Below the pieces are notes generated by a model that ran no database searches, was not told the DNA's origin, and worked only from the letters and a program-made list of their open reading frames with translations. Below, piece after piece: positions 15,908 to 23,656 of a stretch of 64,000 nt of DNA; the first letter of the stretch is position 1, and each line of letters begins with the position of its first letter. The stretch lies in assembly GCA_963718105.1 (NCBI GenBank), contig OY970352.1, forward strand, positions 1,054,001 to 1,118,000, given 5' to 3'. Made by a program: the position numbers and the translations under genes. The stretch comes from DASYKT01 sp963718105 (GTDB lineage: Bacteria; Acidobacteriota; Blastocatellia; Pyrinomonadales; Pyrinomonadaceae).

Positions 15908-17452
15908 TTATTTGTTCTGTTCTTTTTGCTTAGCCTCAAACTTTAATTTAACTTCTTTCATAATTTCCTTGAATCGTAGATCATCCTGAAGCCAATCTAA
16001 TTCAGGGTCTTGCATCATCCAAATCTCTAGACCTGAACTTTGGGCCACCTTAGTTAAAGCATCTATGGCTTCATCTTTCTTTTCATAAAAGGAAGCAAGG
16101 TATGCTTTTGTATAGGGTTCCCATTCTTTAACTAATTTACTAGCTTTTTCTGCATAACTTATAGATTCAGCTTTATTTCCCAAATGTTTATTAGCTAAAG
16201 CCAATAAGACCAAGACTTCTGCATTTTGATTATCAAACTCAAGTGACTTTTTATACTCCTCAAGCGCTTCATCAAATTTTCCCTGTTGATGAAGCAACCA
16301 ACCAAAAAGATGATGCGCTCCGGAAGAAGGGTTTAGTTTTATCACGTCTCGGTATAGTTTTTCAGCTTCTACAAGTTCACCTTTTTCGTGAAGAGCCATG
16401 GCTTTAGCAAAAGCTTCGTGGGCATTGCTGAAAGTTTGGAAGTCTTTGGGATTGAATTTTTTAACTTCTTCTTCCAATCTTTTACGCCTCTTTTCAAAAA
16501 GGGAAAAAATGGAATCATCGGTTACATTAGAAATCTTTCTAATTTCATCCATTAGTTTGTCGAAGCCGTCAGTTCTTACTATCCAACCATCTTTTTCGAT
16601 CAATAGCTTTCGCACTTGCTCGTTAATTTCCTCGTCTTTGTACACGCACCAAAATAAGTATTTTCCATCAGGAATTTTTTTTAATATATTAATAACTGAA
16701 TCATCATTTCCACTGTAACCTGAAACTATTAAACCTTTATAAGTGTCAAGAATCTGCTGAATCTGTGCGACCATATTTACTTCTTCTTGTTCTATTTCAG
16801 ATTTGATATTTTTGATATGTGAAAATAAATAATCACCATGCATTTTTAAAACTCGGGGACGAAAGAATGTAGAACTGATTTCAGAGGCGAAGCCGCCTAA
16901 GGAAAAAACTACAGGACGAGTGCTTACAAAACTTGTGCATGCAATATAAACTAAATCGTCAAAATTAGTTGTAATAACAGTATCAAAAATGTGAGTCTCT
17001 AAAAGATGAGCTAAGGCAATGTATCCCCAAGAGGGTACTTTGCCGTCTACCTGTTCTTCGATGTACTCGCGGCGGTCAACGGCCTTCGGAAAACATTTCT
17101 CAAAAAGCGCGCTATATTTATCTCTAACACCTTCATAATATTTATTATCCACCAGCCATTTTTCTTGTTTTTCTCTTTCACTAAAGTTTGGACATTTAAC
17201 AGTGCAAATTCTGGCGACAAAATCATCGATCATCTCGTTAGCGGAAGGTATGCCTGATTCGATCGAGGCCCCGGCGCCTAGAAATAACGCAAAGCGAGGT
17301 CTTTGAAATGCTTTAACAGCAACGTTCAGTATGTCAGCAAGCAAATGTCCGGATCTCTTATTGTAATAACCAGAATCAGGAGCAATTCTGTCCAGCATAT
17401 CCTGCAATTCAATGACTTTCGGCTCATTTTGTTTATTTTCTTTTTCAGTCAT
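15908..17452 (-). CDS. SIR2-like domain protein with C-terminal TPRs (copy 1)
   Basis: 514 residues from the ATG at 17452 (a TTG nine bases earlier is also open). The N-terminal ~290 residues form a SIR2_2-type domain: FALFLGAGASI (GAGAS, 59-63), TTNFDD (N163, D165), KMHGD (H205, the usual catalytic His), and GYSGND (245-250). Such domains in defence systems (Thoeris ThsA, DSR, SIR2-APAZ) are NAD+ hydrolases. The rest has a charged linker and about four TPRs (AHEAFAKAMALHEKGELVEA, HHLFGWLLHQQGKFDEALEE), ending DPELDWLQDDLRF. A paralogue lies at 19298-20977. The gene is visibly AT-rich compared with its neighbours, which suggests acquisition. Likely role: abortive-infection NADase or sensor, by inference only. 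Confidence 0.9.
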   Translation of the reverse strand: MTEKENKQNEPKVIELQDMLDRIAPDSGYYNKRSGHLLADILNVAVKAFQRPRFALFLGAGASIESGIPSANEMIDDFVARICTVKCPNFSEREKQEKWLVDNKYYEGVRDKYSALFEKCFPKAVDRREYIEEQVDGKVPSWGYIALAHLLETHIFDTVITTNFDDLVYIACTSFVSTRPVVFSLGGFASEISSTFFRPRVLKMHGDYLFSHIKNIKSEIEQEEVNMVAQIQQILDTYKGLIVSGYSGNDDSVINILKKIPDGKYLFWCVYKDEEINEQVRKLLIEKDGWIVRTDGFDKLMDEIRKISNVTDDSIFSLFEKRRKRLEEEVKKFNPKDFQTFSNAHEAFAKAMALHEKGELVEAEKLYRDVIKLNPSSGAHHLFGWLLHQQGKFDEALEEYKKSLEFDNQNAEVLVLLALANKHLGNKAESISYAEKASKLVKEWEPYTKAYLASFYEKKDEAIDALTKVAQSSGLEIWMMQDPELDWLQDDLRFKEIMKEVKLKFEAKQKEQNK

Positions 17453-17559
17453 AGCGAACAATTACCGAGAGATGGGCATTTGTAGAGCAACCGTAAACTA
17501 CAAAAGATGAAGGACAAAAGCAAGAACTTTAATCCCTCATCTTTGAATTAGCGGACGAT

Positions 17560-17591
17560 GACACGCTCCATTACTGTCGCGTTTCCGCCTT
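17560..17591. repeat. Half element of the GCAGAAACGCGACAG family
   Basis: ACACGCTCCATTACTGTCGC followed by GTTTCCGCCTT matches one arm of the elements at 6541-6679 and 61811-61892; no second arm is present here. Confidence 0.65.
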
Positions 17592-17613
17592 GTGTTTCTG
17601 TCTTGTGTTCTGC

Positions 17614-19077
17614 CTAGTTGCTCATCGGCATGCCGCCCATGATGGGTTTCATCGGCATCATCAGTCGGCCGTCGGCGCCGCTGGTGAGATCGATAAAGGC
17701 CGAATCGTGGCGGAGTGAATCGAACACCGCGTCGACGCGGGCTTCCATCATTTCCTTGGCGCGCACCGCCTGGTAACGCTCGTATTGATAGAAGTGGCGT
17801 TTTAGCATCGCCAGCGCTTTATCTTTTTCACCGGCCTGGGCAAATATCGCCGCCAGGTTGTAGGAAGCGGGCAGCAGATTCGCATTCGCGCGGGCGATCT
17901 TGACGGCTTCGTCTTTTTTGCCGGAAGCGGCCATAAAGACGGCGGCAAAGACCAGGTTGTACGGATCGGCCGGGTCGAGCGCCAGAGCTTTTTCGGTGAA
18001 GAGATTTCCCTGGGTCAGATCGCCTTCGGAATTCCAATACACGGCCAGGTTGCGATAGGTCAGCGCCAGCGGATAGATCGCGGCGGACTGTTCCATCAGG
18101 CCCAAACCTTTTTTGAATTCGCCGTCGTGAATGGTCATCTTGCCCAGGCCGTGCAGCGCGACCGCGCGTGAAAGGGGGTCAGCCGGCATCTCCAGGATCT
18201 GGTCGAACATCTTGCGAGCTTTTACCCAGTCGCCGATGTGATGGCGATAGAGTTCGCCGAGATAGCGCAGCGGCGTCGGGTCGGCCGGGTCCATCAGGTG
18301 CGCTTTGGTGTAAAGCTTGTCCGCCAAAACATACTGCGAATTATTTTCCGCGATCAATCCCTGTTTCATCGTGCGCACGATCAGAGTGTTTGTCCGGGCG
18401 TCCATTTTCGGCGCGAGGGGGACATTCACTGTGCCTTGCGCACCAAGCTTCTTCAATTCTTTTTCCGCGTCTTTCGCTTTTTTCGCGAACATGCACTTTT
18501 CGGCTGCCACGGATTCATAGAGTTTGACCGCGCTTTCGTTGTCACCCGCGGATGCTTTTGCCTTGGCTTCTTTCAGGGTCGTGTCGATGGTGGTTTCACG
18601 CTTCTTAATCTCATCGCCAACCAGTTTCTCGACATCGGCGACTTTGATCTTGCCGTCTTTGTTTTCTACTTTGCCGATCACGGTCGCGTCCGGATTAGCC
18701 ATAACTACCACCGGCAGTTTTGATTCACCGACCAGCGCATCGGCGTTCGGCGTATGACTGTCAGCCAACTGCATCGAGGTGCACTGGGACGCGTAAAGAG
18801 AAAGCGGCCGCGATTCGCGCAGCGGCGATTTTTTTATCTCTTCAACGGAACTGGGAAACCAGTAAACGACCAGGCCTTCTTTGACCGGCTCCTTTATTTC
18901 CTTGAGCAGTTTCCACGGCACGTGGTAAACGACCGGGTCGGAACCGCCGCCGGAACTACCACCGGACATTCCGCCGCCTCCGCCACCGCCGCCTCCGCCA
19001 CATGTGGCCCAGACGGGTGTCATCAGAAAAAGAACGATAAGAAGAAGTGCAGCAAAGCGTTCGGCTAGTATTTTCAT
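17614..19077 (-). CDS. Secreted Gly-rich TPR protein
   Basis: 487 residues. A signal-like hydrophobic start (residues 8-24, ending VWAT) is followed by Cys and an uninterrupted run of ten Gly, then more Gly/Ser. The Cys could be a lipid-attachment site, but the lipobox is poor. A mixed alpha/beta region (~48-150: VVYWFPSSVEEI, SKLPVVVMANPDATVIGKV) recalls a thioredoxin-like fold without a CxxC. From ~155 there are helical repeats, with TPR-like units through ~450 (YVLADKLYTKAHLMDPADPTPL, WVKARKMFDQILEM, GNLFTEKALALDPADPYNL). The C-terminus is Met/Gly-rich. Its composition resembles the bulk of the window rather than the AT-rich SIR2-TPR genes on both sides. Function unknown. Confidence 0.85.
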   Translation of the reverse strand: MKILAERFAALLLIVLFLMTPVWATCGGGGGGGGGGMSGGSSGGGSDPVVYHVPWKLLKEIKEPVKEGLVVYWFPSSVEEIKKSPLRESRPLSLYASQCTSMQLADSHTPNADALVGESKLPVVVMANPDATVIGKVENKDGKIKVADVEKLVGDEIKKRETTIDTTLKEAKAKASAGDNESAVKLYESVAAEKCMFAKKAKDAEKELKKLGAQGTVNVPLAPKMDARTNTLIVRTMKQGLIAENNSQYVLADKLYTKAHLMDPADPTPLRYLGELYRHHIGDWVKARKMFDQILEMPADPLSRAVALHGLGKMTIHDGEFKKGLGLMEQSAAIYPLALTYRNLAVYWNSEGDLTQGNLFTEKALALDPADPYNLVFAAVFMAASGKKDEAVKIARANANLLPASYNLAAIFAQAGEKDKALAMLKRHFYQYERYQAVRAKEMMEARVDAVFDSLRHDSAFIDLTSGADGRLMMPMKPIMGGMPMSN

Positions 19078-19297
19078 AATGGTAAAGAGTGTACCAATTT
19101 GGATGCGGCAGGTCTAGAAAAAGTTGGTTCAACCGAGGATCGAATCAACCTAAATTTTACGTCGGGCATGGTTTTAGAAATAACTTCCTCGCCGCGCTGA
19201 TAGATCTTGACTGCGCTGTATGTTTATCTTTCGGAGCCGTGTGAGCCTAGATCCGGGTTTCTGCTAGACATTGCCTGTCCAATATTCAAGTCTAAAC

Positions 19298-20977
19298 TTA
19301 ACGGGTCATGTTTTTAAATCTTATATCAGTCCTAATCCACATTAAATCAGGATCTTCCTTCGCGTTTTTTTTATACTCCGGAAAATTCTTTATAGCGCGC
19401 CTTAAATATTTAATGGATTCATCAGTGTTCCCTTGAATAGAATAAAAACACGCCCAGCTATACCACTCATTGTTTTCAATTTCCTCGCGGGCTTTATCCA
19501 AGAAATAACCCGTCTCCTTTTTGCGGCCGATACGTTTGTGTAAATTTGCAAGCAGGAAGAAAACGTTGACCGTCGTAATATTATTTTCCAAAGCTTTCTT
19601 TGCATAAATTATCGCTTCGTCGAAACGATCAACAGACTCCAGCAAGTTAGCTAAATGATAATAAGTCTCACCAGAGGCCGGATTTATTTCTACGGTTTTA
19701 AGATAATATTTTTCGGCCTCTATCAGATTTTTTTTCATATAGTGGAACAAGAATCCCAGATTATAGTATGCGTCGGAGTTTTCCGGTTGAAGGACAATTG
19801 CTCTCTTTAGATGTTTTTCCGCCAAGTCAACATTTTTATTGTTTTGTATTAGCAGGTTTCCCATGATCAGATGAGCGAGCGCATTTTTACTATCTAATTT
19901 GAGAATTTTCTTAACTGAGTTTATAGCTTCCGCGATCTTGCCCTGTTTGATGTAGGAGTTTGCTTCTATGGTCGTTATAGGTAGACCGAAAAGACGAGAA
20001 AAATCGTTAGAAAAATCCAGGGTTGAATCATCTTCATATTTTACTAAGAGTTGAACTACTCGCTGTAAATGTGTACCGTGATTAATTAACATCTGCTGGT
20101 TGGTTATGTTCAGCTCCTTGCGAATGTGGTCCATCAATTCGTCAAAGCTATCGATCTCCACCAGGTCCCCGTCTTTATCCTTTACCAGTTTCTGAACGCT
20201 CCTCGAAACCGTGTCTCCACTTCTGTGGCACCAGTACAAAGCCTTATCCTTGTTTAAATTTTTGTGCAAAAGCTGCATGACCGACTTGTCGCCACCGCTA
20301 TATCCAACCACAATCACTCCGTCGTAGAATTTAAAGATCTCTTTTATCGCTGCTTCCATATTCGGATCTTGCTCTTCTAATTCCCGGCCGGTGTTTTTTA
20401 ATTTTGCGTATAGAAAATCGCCATGAATTTTTATTATCCGTGGTCGGTTCTTTCCAGTATGCAATTCACTTATAAAACCGCCAAGAGCATAAACTACAGG
20501 GCGAACTGGGGTAAAGGTGGTGCAGGTTTGATAAACCAGGTCGTCAAAATTTGTGGTTATTATGGTATCGAAATAATTATGCTGCAGAAGATTGGCTAAG
20601 GCTAAGTAACCGAAGGAAAATTCAGCTTGCTCAACTAGGCTCTCGACATAATTCCGACGTTTGAATTCCTTGTCGTAACATTCTTCGAAAAGTGTGCTGT
20701 AGGGGTTCACTTTCGGGCTATGCCAAGGCTGGTCTTTAAACCATTTATTCCATGCCCGATCATTCTCAACACTGAATTTCGACTCGAGTTTATATCGTTT
20801 GTAGATCGTTTCCTTAAAATGGGCGATCATCTCATTTGCGCCGATTATTTTAGAACTAATTGAGGCCCCGGCGCCTAGAAATAATGCAAAACGCAGTGGG
20901 ACGGGCCCCTTTATTTCGTCCACCATTTTATTCAATAACGGAATGGCATGTTCCGGGCAAGGAAATTTATCAGACAT
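19298..20977 (-). CDS. SIR2-like domain protein with C-terminal TPRs (copy 2)
   Basis: 559 residues, paralogous to the gene at 15908-17452. SIR2_2-type motifs are intact: GAGAS (35-39), TTNFDD (N143, D145), KIHGD (H185), GYSGGD (225-230). From ~335 there are about five TPRs (AYYNLGFLFHYMKKNLIEAEK, TYYHLANLLESVDRFDEAI), ending DPDLMWIRTDIRF as in copy 1. The first 30 residues are shorter than in copy 1. An NADase role is inferred from the family; the TPR part may sense a phage or host signal. It is AT-rich like copy 1. The ATG at 20977 follows AAGGTC. A Gly-rich TPR gene of ordinary composition separates the two copies. Confidence 0.9.
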   Translation of the reverse strand: MSDKFPCPEHAIPLLNKMVDEIKGPVPLRFALFLGAGASISSKIIGANEMIAHFKETIYKRYKLESKFSVENDRAWNKWFKDQPWHSPKVNPYSTLFEECYDKEFKRRNYVESLVEQAEFSFGYLALANLLQHNYFDTIITTNFDDLVYQTCTTFTPVRPVVYALGGFISELHTGKNRPRIIKIHGDFLYAKLKNTGRELEEQDPNMEAAIKEIFKFYDGVIVVGYSGGDKSVMQLLHKNLNKDKALYWCHRSGDTVSRSVQKLVKDKDGDLVEIDSFDELMDHIRKELNITNQQMLINHGTHLQRVVQLLVKYEDDSTLDFSNDFSRLFGLPITTIEANSYIKQGKIAEAINSVKKILKLDSKNALAHLIMGNLLIQNNKNVDLAEKHLKRAIVLQPENSDAYYNLGFLFHYMKKNLIEAEKYYLKTVEINPASGETYYHLANLLESVDRFDEAIIYAKKALENNITTVNVFFLLANLHKRIGRKKETGYFLDKAREEIENNEWYSWACFYSIQGNTDESIKYLRRAIKNFPEYKKNAKEDPDLMWIRTDIRFKNMTR

Positions 20978-21041
20978 AGTGGGAAGACCTTAAATTGTTT
21001 GAGAATTACCCAACGAATCTAACAGAGATTTTTGTAAAAAA

Positions 21042-21075
21042 CAATAAAAATGGCAACGAACTTACGCTGCCATTT
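21042..21075 (-). terminator. Rho-independent terminator of the EF-G-like gene
   Basis: Read on the minus strand: AAATGGCA, a 12-base loop, TGCCATTT, then TTATTGTTTTTT. It lies 25 bases after the stop codon at 21100. Confidence 0.8.
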
Positions 21076-21099
21076 CCTGTTTACTAATTAATTTCAGCA

Positions 21100-23205
21100 C
21101 TACTCGTCGTCTTCGTGGCCGCGGATGCGGCCTTCGGCGCGGGCCTGTTCGACGACCTTGCTCATCAGGTTGCCGGGCAGCGGATCGTAATGCGAAAACT
21201 GCATATGGTACGAGCCGCGCGCGGCCGTGATCGAGTTGAGCTTCGATTGGTAATCGAGCATTTCCGATAACGGCACCTGGGCTTTGATCACCTGCTGTTT
21301 GCCGAGCATGTCCATACCCTGCACGCGCCCGCGGCGCGAATTGAGATCGCCCATGATATCGCCCGAAGTTTCCTGCGGGGCGAAGACCTCAACGTCCATG
21401 ATCGGTTCCAGCAGCGTCGGCCTGGTTTTTTCCATCGCCGCGCGAAACGCCTTGCGTCCCGCCGCCCGGAAACTATGCTCGTCCGAATCGACCGCGTGAA
21501 AACTTCCGTCGATCAGCGTGACGCGGAAATCGACCATCGGGTAACCGGCGACAGAGCCGGAAGCCGCTGCCTCGATAATGCCTTTTTCGATCGCCGGGCG
21601 GAAATTCTGCGGGATGGACCCGCCGAAGATCTTGTCGACGAATTCGAAACCCGCGCTGCGGTCGAGCGGTTCAAAGATGCATTTGCAGTCGCCAAACTGG
21701 CCGCGGCCGCCGGATTGCTTCTTGTGCCGTCCCTGAACTTCAGCCTGGGCGGTGATCGTTTCCTTGTAGGGAACTTTGGGCGGATGGAGAGCTACTTCGA
21801 CGTGGTAGCGGTTTTTCAGTTTATCCACCACCGTTTCGATATGAAGCTGGCCGGTGCCGGAAAGGATGAACTCCTTGGTCTGCGCGTCGCGGTCAAAGTG
21901 CAGGCTCGGGTCTTCTTCCAGAATTTTGTGCAGCGCCTGCGAGATCTTGTCTTCGTCGTTGCGCGATTTCGGTTCGATGGCAAAAGCGATGGCCGGTTCG
22001 CGGTACTTCACTTTCGGATAGACGATCGGCTTGGCTTTGTCGCTGAGCGTGTCGTTTGTCTGTGTGTCTTTTAATTTTACGACCGCGATGATATCGCCGG
22101 TTTGCGCGGAATCGACCTTTTCCAGATTCTTGCCCTGCAGCACGTGCAGCGCGCCGAGGCGCTCCGGCGAGCCGTGGGTGGAATTAAAGACCGTGGCGTC
22201 ATGCGCGACCTTGCCGCTGATGACCTTCATCACGTTGATGCGGCCGGCAAACGGGTCGGCGATGGTGCGGAAAACGAAAGCGCTGAACGGTTCGTCGTTG
22301 TTGTATTTGCGGGTGATCTGATCGCCTGCCATATCGGAATCGGCATAGCCGTATTCCTGCGCGTGCGTGGCCGGGTTTGGCGCGTACTCGACGATCGCGT
22401 CGAGAAGGGTGGTCAGGCCGACCAATGTTTCCGCCGAAACCGCAAAGACGGGACACAGCTTGCTCGAAGCGATAGCCTTGGCCAGATTCGGAATGACATC
22501 TTCATCTTCCAGGGTCCCGTTCTCAAAGAATTTTTCCAGCAGGGCGTCGTCAGATTCGGCGACGATCTCGATCAGGCGTTCGCGGGTCTTATCGACCAGG
22601 CCTTTTCCGTCTTCGGGAATAGGAATCTCTTTGGCTTTGCCGTTCTCGTCATATTCATAAGCCTTCATATGCACGACATCGACCACGCCGCGGAAGTTTG
22701 CTTCCTGTCCGATCGGCAGCGTAAAGGGCACGATCGAACGGGCGAAAGAGTGGGCCGCGGTATCGAGCGCATGCCCGAAATCGGCGCGCTCTTTATCCAT
22801 CTTGGTGATGACCATAAAGCGCGGCAGCAAAAACTCGTTGGCGTAGCTCCAGGTCTTTTCCGTTTGCACCTCGATGCCGTTGACGCCGTCAACAACCACC
22901 AGCGCGCAATCGGCGACGCGCACTGCCGGGCGGGCGTGCGAAACAAACGCCGCATAACCGGGGGTATCGATCAGGTTAACTTTGGTGTCTTTATATTCCA
23001 GATGGGCAAGATTGTTATTGAGCGTCACTTTTCGCTCGATCGAATCTTCTTCGTAGTCGGTTACGGTGGTCCCTTCGACCACCTTTCCCCAGCGATGTGT
23101 GGCGCCGGAAACGTGGAGCATGGAACTGACCAATTGGGTTTTACCCGCGTCGCCGTGTCCAATGACTGCTATGTTGCGTATTTGCTCTGTTGAGTAGGCT
23201 TTCAT
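21100..23205 (-). CDS. Elongation factor G-like GTPase (EF-G2 subfamily)
   Basis: 701 residues, the full length and five-domain order of EF-G. GTPase motifs: P-loop GHGDAGKT (16-23), DTPGY (80-84), TKMD. Domain IV shows SGGRGQFGDCKC and domain V RRGRVQGMDM. The switch-II His of canonical EF-G (DTPGH) is Tyr here (Y84), and the NKxD motif is TKMD; both are features I associate with the EF-G-like/EF-G2 group, which is not the main translocase and whose role is unclear. No ribosomal str operon genes are nearby, which supports a second EF-G copy. The ribosome binding site AAGGAG lies 13 bases upstream and a terminator follows. The protein is cytoplasmic and ribosome-binding by family. Confidence 0.9.
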   Translation of the reverse strand: MKAYSTEQIRNIAVIGHGDAGKTQLVSSMLHVSGATHRWGKVVEGTTVTDYEEDSIERKVTLNNNLAHLEYKDTKVNLIDTPGYAAFVSHARPAVRVADCALVVVDGVNGIEVQTEKTWSYANEFLLPRFMVITKMDKERADFGHALDTAAHSFARSIVPFTLPIGQEANFRGVVDVVHMKAYEYDENGKAKEIPIPEDGKGLVDKTRERLIEIVAESDDALLEKFFENGTLEDEDVIPNLAKAIASSKLCPVFAVSAETLVGLTTLLDAIVEYAPNPATHAQEYGYADSDMAGDQITRKYNNDEPFSAFVFRTIADPFAGRINVMKVISGKVAHDATVFNSTHGSPERLGALHVLQGKNLEKVDSAQTGDIIAVVKLKDTQTNDTLSDKAKPIVYPKVKYREPAIAFAIEPKSRNDEDKISQALHKILEEDPSLHFDRDAQTKEFILSGTGQLHIETVVDKLKNRYHVEVALHPPKVPYKETITAQAEVQGRHKKQSGGRGQFGDCKCIFEPLDRSAGFEFVDKIFGGSIPQNFRPAIEKGIIEAAASGSVAGYPMVDFRVTLIDGSFHAVDSDEHSFRAAGRKAFRAAMEKTRPTLLEPIMDVEVFAPQETSGDIMGDLNSRRGRVQGMDMLGKQQVIKAQVPLSEMLDYQSKLNSITAARGSYHMQFSHYDPLPGNLMSKVVEQARAEGRIRGHEDDE

Positions 23206-23482
23206 AGGTCGGCAATATCTCCTTTCGGGATGAAAAATTGTCTTACGAGGGAGCGCGGACCCCTGATCCGCTTAAAAACGCAAAAAAGCGTTAAATATTG
23301 CGGAAATTCAGAAATTTGCTCCAGGTAAGAGTTTAATTTAAACGACCGGATAAAAAAGGGCAAGAAGGCATGTTAATTCCCCGTTAAAATTATGTTTAAC
23401 AACGGGTTTTGCTGCACAAAATGCTTTCCTTTTCAAAAAAAAATGTTATAGTTACGGGGAAAAACCATAACCTCTCACTTTG

Positions 23483-23504
23483 GATCTCGGCTAACGGCGA
23501 GATC
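23483..23504 (+). promoter_or_regulatory. Leader hairpin
   Basis: GATCTCG and its complement CGAGATC enclose GCTAACGG. It is not followed by a T-run, so it is not a plain terminator. It lies ~35 nt before the short ORF at 23536 and could be part of a 5'-UTR control element. No known riboswitch was recognised. Confidence 0.4.
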
Positions 23505-23535
23505 GTCAAACAGGATATTCGAGGAGGGCCCACAA

Positions 23536-23604
23536 ATGCGGAGTCCATTAAGGGTTACTAACCTTGTAGTTCTAACAATAATTTTTCGGGTCAGAGAAAA
23601 TTAG
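23536..23604 (+). CDS. Possible 22-residue leader peptide
   Basis: ATG preceded by GAGGAGGG at good distance opens a 22-codon frame (MRSPLRVTNLVVLTIIFRVR...) ending TAG at 23604, 52 bases before the start of the delta-60 gene. It has a basic start and a hydrophobic middle. The ribosome binding site is stronger than that of many real genes here. It may be a leader peptide or a chance ORF. Confidence 0.3.
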   Translation: MRSPLRVTNLVVLTIIFRVREN

Positions 23605-23656
23605 CAGATGTTCGACGGAAGTTTTCCGTCGATTTTCCATTGAAGGAGCAGGGAAT

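Larger units (their letters stand above)
23206..23656. other. 450-bp leader region before the first giant secreted protein
   Basis: Holds the divergent upstream regions of the EF-G-like gene and the delta-60 gene. A fragment of GGGAGCGCGGACC repeat lies near 23250, a TTATAGTT -10-like box at 23446-23453, a hairpin at 23483-23504, and a short ORF with a strong ribosome binding site at 23536. Confidence 0.6.

Noticed and set aside
19110..19170. tRNA-like GGTTCAACC...GATCGAATC string
   Set aside because: No cloverleaf can be drawn around it; there is no acceptor stem or anticodon arm.
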